NCBI GenBank assembly: GCA_003539495.1
Contig: DPPB01000031.1
Location: forward strand, 157,214 to 221,213
Length of the DNA stretch: 64,000 nt
From: Oscillibacter sp.
GTDB lineage: Bacteria > Bacillota > Clostridia > Oscillospirales > Oscillospiraceae
Reading direction: 5' to 3'
Shown: in pieces, positions 1 to 8,060 of the stretch
Position numbering within the stretch: position 1 is the stretch's first letter
Layout: every line of letters begins with the position of its first letter
Position numbers and translations under genes: made by a program
The notes under the pieces: generated by a model
The model's input: only the letters and a program-made list of their open reading frames with translations
Told to the model about the DNA's origin: nothing
Databases searched by the model: none

Positions 1-67
1 GGCCGTGAGCAATGCGGTAGAGATTCCCCTCTGCCTCGGCGTGTCTGACTAAATAAATGCGGGTCAT
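1..67 (-). CDS. Histidine phosphatase family protein, N-terminal fragment cut by the window edge
   Basis: Only the first 22 codons are present, reading leftward off the window. The peptide begins MTRIYLVRHAEAEGN; the RHAEAEGN stretch is the phosphohistidine RHG(E) motif of the phosphoglycerate mutase-like phosphatases, with the catalytic His at about residue 9. A good ribosome site (AAGGAGAAC) overlaps the stop codon of the upstream PyrF-like gene, so the two are probably co-transcribed. The substrate cannot be inferred from this fragment. Confidence 0.8.
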   Translation of the reverse strand, partial: MTRIYLVRHAEAEGNLYRIAHG

Positions 68-77
68 GGCGTTCTCC

Positions 78-845
78 TTACAGTACTTGAATGATTTTCT
101 TCATGTCGGCCACCGCCGCGTCTATGGCCGCGGACAGATCCTCTGCATACTGCAGCTCTCCGTCCGCCACCAGGGCGCCGCGGCCATATTCGTCAAAGGC
201 GGGATAGGCGTTGTCTCCGTCGCAGCAGGCCAGGATCAGAAAGGCGTCCTTCAGCCGCCTGCGCAGGTCCTTGATGTCCAGGCTAAAGCCCGTTTCTACC
301 ATGCAGGCAGCGCCGAAGCGGGCCATCTGCTCCCCGGCCGCCTGAAACACCTGCCGGTCCCCGGCCATAAGATTCTGCACGGAGGCCACCCCGGCCTCCC
401 TGGTGCGCAGCACGGCGATGACCAGCTTGTCCTCCGCTACCCGGCAGCTCTCCGCCCCGCCATAGGGCAGGATGGTCACGGCGTCGGCGTTCACGCCCCC
501 CTGGAGCCACGGCTCCGTCCCGGCGCACCGGGCGTCCACAATGGTGTACAGCCCTTGATTTTTGGCCATGTTCACCAGGTTTGAGAGCACATCCATCCCC
601 ATGAAGCCCTGTCGGAGATACGGCTCCGCCCGCAGCATCACCGCCGGCAGCTTCCCCGCCGCCTGAGAGATGGATTGGCTGCCATGGTAGCGCAGGGCCT
701 CGGCATGGGCCATGGGGCAATCCCCGTACAGATCGGTAAAATTCTTCAAATATTTTTTCTCCAGCCGGTCCTCCCGGGGATCCAACACCAGGGCCACCGG
801 CGTCTTTGTGCGGCGGATGGCCGCCTGCAGACGTTCAGCAGACAT
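78..845 (-). CDS. PyrF-like TIM-barrel protein lacking the catalytic lysine
   Basis: A 255-residue protein with the layout of subfamily-2 orotidine 5'-phosphate decarboxylases: an N-terminal LVLDPR, a central IVDAR strand where the family has the DAKRGD catalytic motif, a DAVTILPYGG segment like the usual aDavTvnPylG, and a later AVLRT strand. The catalytic Lys and second Asp of the DxKxxD tetrad are not there (DARCAG), and the C-terminal PGxGxQGG phosphate loop is not recognisable. It is therefore probably not an active decarboxylase. It starts at an ATG with AAAAGGAG seven bases upstream and runs into the histidine-phosphatase gene. Family assignment is moderate; role unknown. Confidence 0.6.
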   Translation of the reverse strand: MSAERLQAAIRRTKTPVALVLDPREDRLEKKYLKNFTDLYGDCPMAHAEALRYHGSQSISQAAGKLPAVMLRAEPYLRQGFMGMDVLSNLVNMAKNQGLYTIVDARCAGTEPWLQGGVNADAVTILPYGGAESCRVAEDKLVIAVLRTREAGVASVQNLMAGDRQVFQAAGEQMARFGAACMVETGFSLDIKDLRRRLKDAFLILACCDGDNAYPAFDEYGRGALVADGELQYAEDLSAAIDAAVADMKKIIQVL

Positions 846-885
846 AAAAAGCTCCTTTTCTTATCTGTCCGATTTTTTTATGGAT

Positions 886-914
886 ATTATACGCCACGCG
901 GCGAAATTTGGCAA
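886..914 (-). promoter_or_regulatory. Sigma-A promoter of the PyrF-like gene
   Basis: On the minus strand there is TTGCCA (914-909), a 17-base spacer and TATAAT (891-886), about 40 bases before the start codon. Confidence 0.7.
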
Positions 915-981
915 CCGCCCTGACGGTTTTTTCCGGGCAAATGGGAGATACTATCCTCGTGGACAAAGGAGTGAATTGCAA

Positions 982-1158
982 ATGTGTAAAAGTCCGTTTC
1001 TCTGGGGCATGGCCGCCGGAATTATGGTGGGTGTCACCGCAGAGATGATCGTCTGTCCCCGTCCCAAGTGCCGGAAAACCGCTGTGGGCCAGGCCATGCA
1101 GCGGATGGGTAACGCTCTGGACACGGTGATGGTGACCGTGGCGAAGAAGCTGGATTAA
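982..1158 (+). CDS. Small hypothetical protein, 58 aa, one hydrophobic segment
   Basis: The 58-residue product starts MCKSPFLWGM and has a glycine-rich hydrophobic stretch (about residues 7-24), then a Cys-Pro-Arg-Pro-Lys-Cys motif and an amphipathic helix ending AKKLD. The start is fixed by AAAGGAGTG nine bases upstream; an ORF reaching further 5' in the same frame is non-coding in character. The shape resembles small YtxH-like membrane-anchored proteins of Clostridia, but no family can be named. Confidence 0.6.
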   Translation: MCKSPFLWGMAAGIMVGVTAEMIVCPRPKCRKTAVGQAMQRMGNALDTVMVTVAKKLD

Positions 1159-1230
1159 AGGAAATTTATGGGCAGGGTGTTTTCCGGAACATCCTGCTCA
1201 TAAATTCTTTCAGATTTTGGGAAATATGTG

Positions 1231-1258
1231 TTGACAAGCGCCAAAAATTTGGTATAAT
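1231..1258 (+). promoter_or_regulatory. Sigma-A promoter of tRNA-Ser
   Basis: Perfect -35 TTGACA (1231-1236), 16-base spacer, perfect -10 TATAAT (1253-1258), about 30 bases before the mature tRNA. Confidence 0.85.
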
Positions 1259-1290
1259 AAATTTTGCTGTTCACAGCAAAAAGAGAATAC

Positions 1291-1382
1291 GCAGTGGTAT
1301 CGAAGAGGTCATAACGAGCACGACTGGAAATCGTGTTGTCGTCAAAAGCGGCACGAGGGTTCGAATCCCTCCCACTGCGCCA
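1291..1382 (+). tRNA. tRNA-Ser(GGA), CCA encoded
   Basis: A 92-base class II tRNA. The acceptor stem GCAGTGG pairs with CCACTGC, followed by discriminator G and an encoded CCA. The anticodon loop CTGGAAA gives anticodon GGA (codons UCC/UCU). A long variable arm and the T-loop GTTCGAATC are visible. It has its own promoter and terminator. Confidence 0.95.
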
Positions 1383-1384
1383 AA

Positions 1385-1412
1385 AAACGCGCTTACGTTC
1401 GTAAGCGCGTTT
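1385..1412. terminator. Bidirectional terminator after tRNA-Ser and the HD gene
   Basis: A 12-bp stem AAACGCGCTTAC / GTAAGCGCGTTT with a 4-base loop, followed by a T-rich tail. It also serves the leftward HD-domain gene that ends at 1431. Confidence 0.85.
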
Positions 1413-1430
1413 CCTTTTATCACCTGTCAT

Positions 1431-1991
1431 TCATCGCTCCCCCAGCTTCCTCTCCGTGTCCCTGCGGACTTCCGCCCGCAGGTCCCTGAGATATTCGGAG
1501 AAGGCCACCTTGTCGTCGCCGTAGGTCTTATTCAGCTCGTACTCCTTGGGGATCCATGTAGCCAAGTCCGAGATGTTGTGCTGGATCACTGCCTCCAGGT
1601 TATCTATGGCTTTGTAGATTTTAGCCTCCAGGGTCTCCCGCTTTTCCATCTCGCCATACAGAGCCGTCATTTCCTCCCGGTAGAATTCCGGCAGCGTGTC
1701 CACCCAATCCCGCAGGAGTCTCTCCTCTGTTTTCTCGTTCTCCGCCGTCTTGTCAAAGGATGGGATATCCCCGGTGAATGCCTCTCCCAGGTCATGTATC
1801 AGGCACATCCGGATCACCTTATCCATGTCCGCCTCCGGAAACTCATCCCGCACGAAGTAGGCCATCAGCGTAATCATCCAGCAGTGCTCTGCCACGCTCT
1901 CGTGCCGGCCCTTCCGGGTGTAGCAGTGCCGGGTGGTGTCCTTCAGCCGCTCCGCTACAGCCAGCGTCTCCAATAGTATTCTTGGCTCCAT
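1431..1991 (-). CDS. HD-domain hydrolase, YfbR/HDDC2-like (nucleotidase type)
   Basis: A 186-residue metal-dependent phosphohydrolase of the HD superfamily. Visible ligands are His in ESVAEHCW (about residue 34), the HD pair in CLIHDLGEAFTGD, and a later Asp in KAIDNLEAV. This arrangement matches the small 5'-deoxynucleotidase-like HD proteins (YfbR, HDDC2), which hydrolyse nucleoside monophosphates; the exact substrate is inferred. The start at MEPRILLE is chosen for GGAGGGACAGAT just upstream; an 85-residue extension in the same frame is unsupported. Confidence 0.85.
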   Translation of the reverse strand: MEPRILLETLAVAERLKDTTRHCYTRKGRHESVAEHCWMITLMAYFVRDEFPEADMDKVIRMCLIHDLGEAFTGDIPSFDKTAENEKTEERLLRDWVDTLPEFYREEMTALYGEMEKRETLEAKIYKAIDNLEAVIQHNISDLATWIPKEYELNKTYGDDKVAFSEYLRDLRAEVRRDTERKLGER

Positions 1992-2125
1992 ATCTGTCCC
2001 TCCACACACTTTGTTTTTCTCGATTTTACCACAGATCTTCTCTCCTCTCAACCCCAGGTTACCCGGCAGCGCACCGCCAAAAAGCTTCTTTTGGGGTAGA
2101 CGGATCCGACATTCAGCGTTAAAAT

Positions 2126-2539
2126 ATGGAGGCAGATTCCGCACTGTTCGCCGGGCTGACGGCGATCCTTGCCAAGTGCGGCATCCGGAAAACGGATTCA
2201 GACGCCGCCACAGCCATCCGCACCATTGTGGAGCTGCTCTTTTCATGGCTGATGGTGTGGATCGTGGGCTCCGGGCCCACCATCATGTCTCTCAGTGCCA
2301 AGACGTGGATCTTCCTTATTCTCTCGGGCCTGGCCACCGGCGCCTCCTGGCTGTGCTACTATAAGGCCCTGCAGGATGGGCTCGCCAGCGTGGTGGTGCC
2401 CATTGACAAGCTGAGCCTTCTGGTGTCCATCGGCTTTTCGGCCCTGGTGTTCAAGGAGCGCCTGTCCAATAAGGCAGCTCTGGGCCTTGGGCTGATTGTC
2501 GCCGGAACGCTGCTGATGCTGGTCAAGCTCCCTGCCTGA
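2126..2539 (+). CDS. EamA-family half-size transporter-like protein, possibly 5'-clipped
   Basis: A 137-residue four-helix membrane protein of the EamA/DMT superfamily (COG2510 type). The early FAGLTAILAKCGI and the central ASWLCYYKAL are typical. Family members usually have 4-5 more hydrophobic residues before FAGL; here a TAA stop sits almost directly before the ATG and there is no ribosome site. The gene may be clipped at the 5' end and weakly expressed or dead. These half-size proteins usually act as dimers; substrate unknown. Confidence 0.7.
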   Translation: MEADSALFAGLTAILAKCGIRKTDSDAATAIRTIVELLFSWLMVWIVGSGPTIMSLSAKTWIFLILSGLATGASWLCYYKALQDGLASVVVPIDKLSLLVSIGFSALVFKERLSNKAALGLGLIVAGTLLMLVKLPA

Positions 2540-2569
2540 TCGCAAAACTTATCCCCCGGATAATTATTC

Positions 2570-2612
2570 AAAGCCGCAGCGGGCCATAAATGGTCCGCTG
2601 CGGCTTTATTAT
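2570..2612. terminator. Strong bidirectional terminator
   Basis: A near-perfect 16-bp stem (2570-2585 with 2592-2607) with a 6-base loop and a T tail. It lies between the converging EamA gene and the six-gene sugar operon. Confidence 0.9.
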
Positions 2613-2671
2613 GAACGTTCCTGCCTCCTATAGGCATATTCTTCATTTTCCGGTTTCTCCGGTCACTGGGC

Positions 2672-3892
2672 TCACTCGTCCTGTGCAGCCTCCATGCGCC
2701 GCAGAGCCTCCAGGGTGTACACCAGCGCCCGCACAAGATGAAATGCGCATTTCCACTCTGTCCCCTTGGCATCCACCTTGACCGATCCGTCTGCGTTCAG
2801 CCGCTCGAACCACTCGCCATATTCCGGGTCAAAGAAATTGCTGCGGCAATACTGATGGTGGCGCAGGAATCGCTCCCAATACAGCTCGTTTTTCCCCGCC
2901 TCATAGGTCATAGCCAGGGCGCACAGCTGCTCCGCATTTGCCCACCACACCTTGTCATCCCAGAGGGAGTTTGTGGCCAAAAACCAATCCACGGCCACAG
3001 GCTCCGTTCCGTTCACATCCAGGTAGGAATTCAGGCCGCCGTACACCTTGTCATACCCTCGTTCATACACCCAATCCTCAAATTCCACCGCGCGATGCAG
3101 CAGGTTCTCCCGGCCGCTGCTGCGCGCATACTCCAGAATGAACCATACCGCCTCCGAGGAATGGCCGGGGTTTGTGAATCGGTCCGCCGGCTCCTCCAGG
3201 AAGAGCTTGTTATCCCACGACACGGTCTCAAATATGGCCCGGTAGTCGTCCCTTGCAAACCAGTTGCATATCTTATCCAGGCACTCGTCAATAAAGGGCC
3301 GCGTATACTCCTCCCCCAGCACCGGGATGCATGTCATGATCGCGCTCAGCGCCGTCATGTACATATCGTGCCAGATGTGGTTTTCCTGCCAGGTGTTCTC
3401 ATAGATATCCTTGAAATATCTGTCGGCAAAATTCCGCTCCAGGGTATCATATGTGGCACGCATAATCGCCATTGCCTCGGCGTCCTGTCCGCCCAGGGCC
3501 GTGTTGTATTCCCCCAGGGCCTGCAGCACATGCATATCCGCAAACACGGACGTCGTCCCCACCAGCACATGGCCTTGCCGATCCAGCTTGTAATTCCAGC
3601 GGCCACCGCCTGCGTAGGCCTTGTCTGCCAGGAAGCGGAAGCCGTGGCGCGCCTTGTCGAGCCAATCCCGCCGTTTCTCGATATGGTTGTACAGCAGCGC
3701 ATATGTATAGGTCTGCCGCCCCTGGAACCAGATATACTTGTTGTCATCCGTCAGCTTGCCCTGCCGGTCAAAGCAGGTAAAAAAGCCGCCGCACGCCTCG
3801 TCCACACAGCGCGCATCCCAAAACGGCATGACATCGTCCAGTATATGGCGGAGGTAATATTCCGAAAGCTGCTTCAATTCTTCTTTGTGCAT
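2672..3892 (-). CDS. N-acylglucosamine 2-epimerase (AGE) family sugar epimerase/isomerase
   Basis: A 406-residue (alpha/alpha)6-barrel protein of the AGE family (GlcNAc 2-epimerase, cellobiose/mannobiose 2-epimerase, aldose-ketose isomerases). Family marks are WFQGRQTYTYALLYN near residue 55, NPGHSSEAVW with the catalytic-type His near residue 243, and the C-terminal WKCAFHLVRAL. Length is normal. It is the last gene of the operon gatZ-like, pfkB, ABC binding protein, two permeases, AGE, so it probably converts the imported sugar at C2 before phosphorylation. The ribosome site GAGGAG lies 5 bases before the ATG. Substrate not resolvable. Confidence 0.88.
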   Translation of the reverse strand: MHKEELKQLSEYYLRHILDDVMPFWDARCVDEACGGFFTCFDRQGKLTDDNKYIWFQGRQTYTYALLYNHIEKRRDWLDKARHGFRFLADKAYAGGGRWNYKLDRQGHVLVGTTSVFADMHVLQALGEYNTALGGQDAEAMAIMRATYDTLERNFADRYFKDIYENTWQENHIWHDMYMTALSAIMTCIPVLGEEYTRPFIDECLDKICNWFARDDYRAIFETVSWDNKLFLEEPADRFTNPGHSSEAVWFILEYARSSGRENLLHRAVEFEDWVYERGYDKVYGGLNSYLDVNGTEPVAVDWFLATNSLWDDKVWWANAEQLCALAMTYEAGKNELYWERFLRHHQYCRSNFFDPEYGEWFERLNADGSVKVDAKGTEWKCAFHLVRALVYTLEALRRMEAAQDE

Positions 3893-3926
3893 GATAACTC
3901 CTCTCCCGGCATATGTCTCCCGCCGG

Positions 3927-4757
3927 TCACTCCTTGACGGCGCCGGACATGAGTCCCTGCACCAGCTTCTTCTGCCCGAAAATATATACGATAATCATCG
4001 GGAGTGTCACTACCACTAATCCCGCCATAATCACGGGAACATTCAGGCTGTAGCGGCTCTTGAATATCGTCGTGCCCACGATGAGTGTGCGCAGATGCTC
4101 CTTTTGGAGAAACACCAGCGCCACCATCAGCTCATTCCATGCCCAAACCAGGTTCACAAGCCCCGAGGTAATGATCGCCGGCACGGAAAGGGGCAGTACG
4201 ATGCTGAACAGCGACCGGAAGCGGCTGCAGCCGTCAATACGCGCCGCCTCCAGGATGGCATCCGGCACCGACAAAAGAAAATTGCGGATCATGTACACGG
4301 TCATCGGCAGGCACAGGCCACAGTAGATGAATATTACGGACCCAAGGGTGTTGACCATGCCCAGCTTGACCACCGTGCGAAACAGCGGGATGAGCATTGC
4401 CACCGGCGGCACGGACATCAGCGGGATAATCAGGCTGAACAGTGCATCACGCCCCCTAAACTTCATCTTGGCAAAGGCGTATCCGGCAAAGAGGCCGACA
4501 ATCATCGTCAGTGCAACAGCACCCAGGGAAAGGATGAGGCTATTGGCAAACCACAGCAGAAAATCCTTTCCGGCGAAGGCGTCCACATAGTTCTGCAGGG
4601 TAAACGGGTTTGGCAGCCCCACAGGGTCGACCAGATACTGCTCCCGGGTCTTAAAGGAGTTGATGGTCATGAAATACAGCGGGAAAATAATCATCACGGA
4701 TGTAAGGATCATAATGATCTGCGCCAGCGAATTGCGCGCTATCGATTTCTTATTCAT
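3927..4757 (-). CDS. ABC sugar transporter permease, MalG/UgpE type
   Basis: A 276-residue carbohydrate ABC permease of the CUT1 family with six predicted helices. The EAAxxDGCSxxxxxxxIxLPL coupling loop is clear (EAARIDGCSRFRS then IVLPL), and the protein ends in the usual VQGLMSGAVKE. The start at MNKKSIARN (4757) is preferred because AAAGGAG lies 9 bases upstream; an ATG nine bases earlier abuts the ribosome site. It overlaps the end of the first permease gene by 8 bases, indicating translational coupling. Confidence 0.92.
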   Translation of the reverse strand: MNKKSIARNSLAQIIMILTSVMIIFPLYFMTINSFKTREQYLVDPVGLPNPFTLQNYVDAFAGKDFLLWFANSLILSLGAVALTMIVGLFAGYAFAKMKFRGRDALFSLIIPLMSVPPVAMLIPLFRTVVKLGMVNTLGSVIFIYCGLCLPMTVYMIRNFLLSVPDAILEAARIDGCSRFRSLFSIVLPLSVPAIITSGLVNLVWAWNELMVALVFLQKEHLRTLIVGTTIFKSRYSLNVPVIMAGLVVVTLPMIIVYIFGQKKLVQGLMSGAVKE

Positions 4758-5628
4758 CCGTCCCATCTCCTTTCGCGGCCAGTATCTGGCGGAAGATAAT
4801 AATGATTACGGCAAACAGCAACACCGTGACGCTGACCGCCTGGGCGATATTGTAGTTTCCGCCGCCGAATGCCTTCTTGTAGATCAGGAATTCCAGCACA
4901 TATGTAGAGCTCGCAGGTCCTCCTGCCGTCATAACATAGACGTAGTTAAAGACCCAGCTGAGCATTTCGATCAAGGTTATCACAACGTAGAACTCAATGA
5001 TAGCAACCGTCTGCGGGATCGTGACGTATATAAACTGCTGCAATCCCGACGCACCATCCAGGGCAGCCGCTTCATAAAGGGTCGAATCAATGGATTGGAT
5101 CCGCGCCAGGAACAATATTACGCCAAAGCCCACCTGCTTCCAGAAGATCACAAATGCCACAGCGCCCATGGCATATTTGGGGCTGCCCAGCCAATCCAGA
5201 GCCCATGCATCCAGCCCCATGGCCCGCAAAACCGTGTTGAAAATGCCGTTATACTGCATGATATAGCTAAAAATAATGCCCACGGCGGTGATGGATAGAA
5301 TGTAAGGGATAAAAACAATGGCCCGGTAGAACTGCCAGCCGCGTATCCGGTTTGACAGCAGCGTGGCCAGCACCAGTGAGACAAGCGTCAGCACCGGAAC
5401 CATCAGAAACAGCTTGAGATTGTTGATGATCGCTGTTTTGAACAGCGGGTCGGCCACCACCAGCTTAAAATTGCTGAGGCCCACAAAGATGGTTTTTCCG
5501 TCATAGCTCGTAGAAGTAAGGCTCCCGATAAACAGCTCGATGATCGGGTAAATTATTACAATCCCGACAACAAGAATCATCGGGAGAATATACAAATATG
5601 GCGCAGTTTTCTCCATTCTTTTTCGCAT
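4750..5628 (-). CDS. ABC sugar transporter permease, MalF/UgpA type
   Basis: A 292-residue CUT1-family permease with six helices. The coupling-loop motif is YEAAALDGASGLQQFIYVTIP. It pairs with the next permease in the membrane and with the binding protein encoded upstream. GGAGG lies 6 bases before the ATG. No ATPase gene is present in the operon; CUT1 systems in Firmicutes often share one MsmK-type ATPase encoded elsewhere. Confidence 0.92.
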   Translation of the reverse strand: MRKRMEKTAPYLYILPMILVVGIVIIYPIIELFIGSLTSTSYDGKTIFVGLSNFKLVVADPLFKTAIINNLKLFLMVPVLTLVSLVLATLLSNRIRGWQFYRAIVFIPYILSITAVGIIFSYIMQYNGIFNTVLRAMGLDAWALDWLGSPKYAMGAVAFVIFWKQVGFGVILFLARIQSIDSTLYEAAALDGASGLQQFIYVTIPQTVAIIEFYVVITLIEMLSWVFNYVYVMTAGGPASSTYVLEFLIYKKAFGGGNYNIAQAVSVTVLLFAVIIIIFRQILAAKGDGTDE

Positions 5629-5660
5629 AAATACCTCCGACTCCCGTGTCCTTCAGAAAT

Positions 5661-5688
5661 GCCCGGAGGGGCAAATGCCCCTCCGGGC
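5661..5688 (-). promoter_or_regulatory. Intercistronic hairpin between binding-protein and permease genes
   Basis: A perfect 12-bp GC-rich stem with a 4-base loop lies in the 78-base gap after the solute-binding protein gene. It has only a weak T tail. Such hairpins usually stabilise the upstream message, or stop part of transcription, so that more binding protein than permease is made. Confidence 0.6.
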
Positions 5689-5706
5689 CGTTTTGATGCA
5701 GTGCCG

Positions 5707-7035
5707 TTATTTGACGACCCAGATCTTATAGGCCTCCAGCACATTGGCGTTTTGCTCCGCCCATTTGTTGATGCCGTCCTGCAGCTCGTTGACTGCATCT
5801 GCGGCGCTCAGTCCCTCCGTGAACATCTTCTGCATCACGGGGCACAGGCTCTCGTTCTCCCAGCCGATGGGATAGGTGTACTGATAGTCATACAGGCGCT
5901 GAGCCTGCATCCAGGTAGCAACATTTTTGCAGATCTCATTGTCCAGGGAGGACGCATCGAAATCCACCGTGGGCATCCACGCGTTCGTCAGCTCATACAT
6001 GCGGCTGAGGTTTTCCTTCTTGGCCAGGAACAGCAGGAAGTCCGCTGCCTGATCCTTGTGCTTGGCGCTCTTGGGCATCACAAATACCTGCTGGCCCACG
6101 CACACGGACTTGGCCAGCTCACCGCTGCCGTATACCGGCGCCTGCATAAAGCCGATAACATCCTCGCCCATCTTCTCCGCAATGCTGGCGGTGTAGGGGC
6201 CGCACTGGAAGGTCATGGCGCAGTTAGAGGTCTCCAGCAGCTGCTGGCCCTGATACAGATCCAGGGACTGAATATCCTCGTTGAAGTACCCGCCCTTAAT
6301 AAGCTCCTCGATCAGATAGATCCACTGGGAGCATTCCTTGTCCGTATAGGATTCCTCCAGGCGGAAGGGCTTGATGGCCTCGTTGGGGTCGTCATAATTC
6401 TGGGCGCCGAAATAAACAGCCAGCCAGCCGGGCAGATAGCCGTCCTTCAGTCCGCTGCCAATGGGGGTATAGCCGGCCGCCTTGAGGGCATCACAGGCGG
6501 CGATAAAATCCTGCCAGGTCGTGGGCGGATTCTCCGGATCCAGCCCCGCAGCGGCAAACATCTGCTTGTTATAGGCAATGCCGAAGCAGACGCTGTATGC
6601 GGGGAAGCCCCACTGCTTGCCGTCCCAGTTGGTTTCGGACAGGGCGCTGGCTGTCATGCAGGACAGCTCCTCCTCCGTCATATAGTCGGAGATAGGCGCC
6701 AGGTTCCCCAGCCAGACATCGTCCAGAGCCTGTGTTCCGCCCCAGAGGAACGCAAGATCCGGGCCCTCGCCGGCCTGCTCAGCCGTGCGCAGCGCAGAAT
6801 ACAGCGTGTCGCTCTCCTGCAGCACGACCTCAACGTTGATGCCGTCCGTTTCGCTGCTGTACTTCTGTGCCATTTCTTCCATGTACTGCTTGTAGCCCGG
6901 GATCTCCTGCTCACCCCAATACCATACGGTGAGCTTTGTGCTGCCGTCATTATCAGAGCCGCCTGCGTTCTTGCCGCAGCCAACGAGTCCGAATACCATG
7001 ACCAGTGACAACACAAGTGCCAGCATTTTTTTCAT
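5707..7035 (-). CDS. ABC sugar transporter solute-binding lipoprotein
   Basis: A 442-residue extracellular carbohydrate-binding protein (SBP family 1, CUT1). A lipoprotein signal is clear: basic MKK, hydrophobic segment, lipobox LVGC with Cys at residue 20, then a Gly/Ser/Asp-rich linker. The mature part starts KLTVWYWGEQE, typical of the family, and contains an EGPDLAFLWGG hinge segment. It captures the sugar outside the cell for the two permeases encoded next. Ribosome site AGAGAGGA. Ligand cannot be read from sequence. Confidence 0.93.
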   Translation of the reverse strand: MKKMLALVLSLVMVFGLVGCGKNAGGSDNDGSTKLTVWYWGEQEIPGYKQYMEEMAQKYSSETDGINVEVVLQESDTLYSALRTAEQAGEGPDLAFLWGGTQALDDVWLGNLAPISDYMTEEELSCMTASALSETNWDGKQWGFPAYSVCFGIAYNKQMFAAAGLDPENPPTTWQDFIAACDALKAAGYTPIGSGLKDGYLPGWLAVYFGAQNYDDPNEAIKPFRLEESYTDKECSQWIYLIEELIKGGYFNEDIQSLDLYQGQQLLETSNCAMTFQCGPYTASIAEKMGEDVIGFMQAPVYGSGELAKSVCVGQQVFVMPKSAKHKDQAADFLLFLAKKENLSRMYELTNAWMPTVDFDASSLDNEICKNVATWMQAQRLYDYQYTYPIGWENESLCPVMQKMFTEGLSAADAVNELQDGINKWAEQNANVLEAYKIWVVK

Positions 7036-7092
7036 TGGTTTATCCTCTCTTTATCGTTTTTTTGTATCGCAAGGCGGACTTTGCCCGCTGTG

Positions 7093-8019
7093 CTACAGCT
7101 CAAATCGCTCCACGACCTCCCGGAGCGTCGGCTGGCCGTCCACACCGCCCAGCCTGCCTACATTTCCTGCGCTGCAGAACGTTGCGATCTCCCCGCTCCG
7201 CTGTATGCCCAGGTCATTGAGATATCCAAACAGGAAACCCGCGTCAAACGTGTCTCCTGCGCCGACGGTATCGGTGACCCGGACCTTTTCCGCCTGCCAG
7301 TGGTATCGCTTGCCATCGGCGGCGGCAACAGCACCTCTGCCGCCGCATTTCATAACACATACAGGCACGATTCCGGAGGCCCTCTCCAGCGCTGTCATGG
7401 GATCAGACTCATGCATAATGCTGCATAGCTCCGTTTCATTGGGGAAGAAGATGTCCACCATCGGAAGGATATCCATCAGCTCCGGAATGTCCCATCGCTC
7501 CTCCGGATCATAGTTCGTGTCCAGGCTCACCGTTCCCCCCGATGCCTTGACGGCGGAGATCACGCTGCGCCAGCCGGTCCACATCTTTTTTAGAATGTAG
7601 AAGCTGGCAATATGCAGGTGCCGTGTCTGTGTCAAAAGCACCGGCGGGACATCCTCCGCCGCAATAGAATCTATACAGCCCGGCAGCGTAAGGATCGCGC
7701 GGTCCGAGCCCCTGCAGTGCGCCACGCTCATGGCCGTATAGCTGTCCGCGAATCTAAGATGCTCCGTTATAACGCCGGATTCGCTGTATTTTTCCAGCAG
7801 CATACGGCCGATCACATCATCGGCAAGGGTCCCCACCACGGCGGTCTTTAGTCCCAGCTTTGCCGCCTGGCACGCAAAAATGCCGCACGAGCCGCCCATG
7901 GTGAGATAGTAGCGGCTGCCCAGCTTTTCCTTTTGCCCGAATTCAGGCATAATGTCATCGCCGAAAAGGAGCAGATCCGCGCAGACATCCGAGATGGTGA
8001 CAATGTCGTTTGTTTTCAT
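7093..8019 (-). CDS. PfkB-family carbohydrate kinase
   Basis: A ribokinase/PfkB-fold kinase of 308 residues from the chosen start MKTNDIVTIS. PfkB signature 1 is the GGSCGIFACQAAKLG region; signature 2 is DTVGAGDTFDAGFLFG, which carries the catalytic Asp. The ATG at 8019 has AAAGGAAAG upstream. An alternative ATG at 8064 overlaps the gatZ-like stop as ATGA but lacks a ribosome site. Its position after a GatZ/KbaZ-like gene suggests tagatose-6-phosphate or a similar ketose (phosphate) as substrate; that is inference. Confidence 0.88.
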   Translation of the reverse strand: MKTNDIVTISDVCADLLLFGDDIMPEFGQKEKLGSRYYLTMGGSCGIFACQAAKLGLKTAVVGTLADDVIGRMLLEKYSESGVITEHLRFADSYTAMSVAHCRGSDRAILTLPGCIDSIAAEDVPPVLLTQTRHLHIASFYILKKMWTGWRSVISAVKASGGTVSLDTNYDPEERWDIPELMDILPMVDIFFPNETELCSIMHESDPMTALERASGIVPVCVMKCGGRGAVAAADGKRYHWQAEKVRVTDTVGAGDTFDAGFLFGYLNDLGIQRSGEIATFCSAGNVGRLGGVDGQPTLREVVERFEL

Positions 8020-8060
8020 AGTGAAAGCTTTCCTTTCCGGCATGAGCATGCAGTAGTGTT

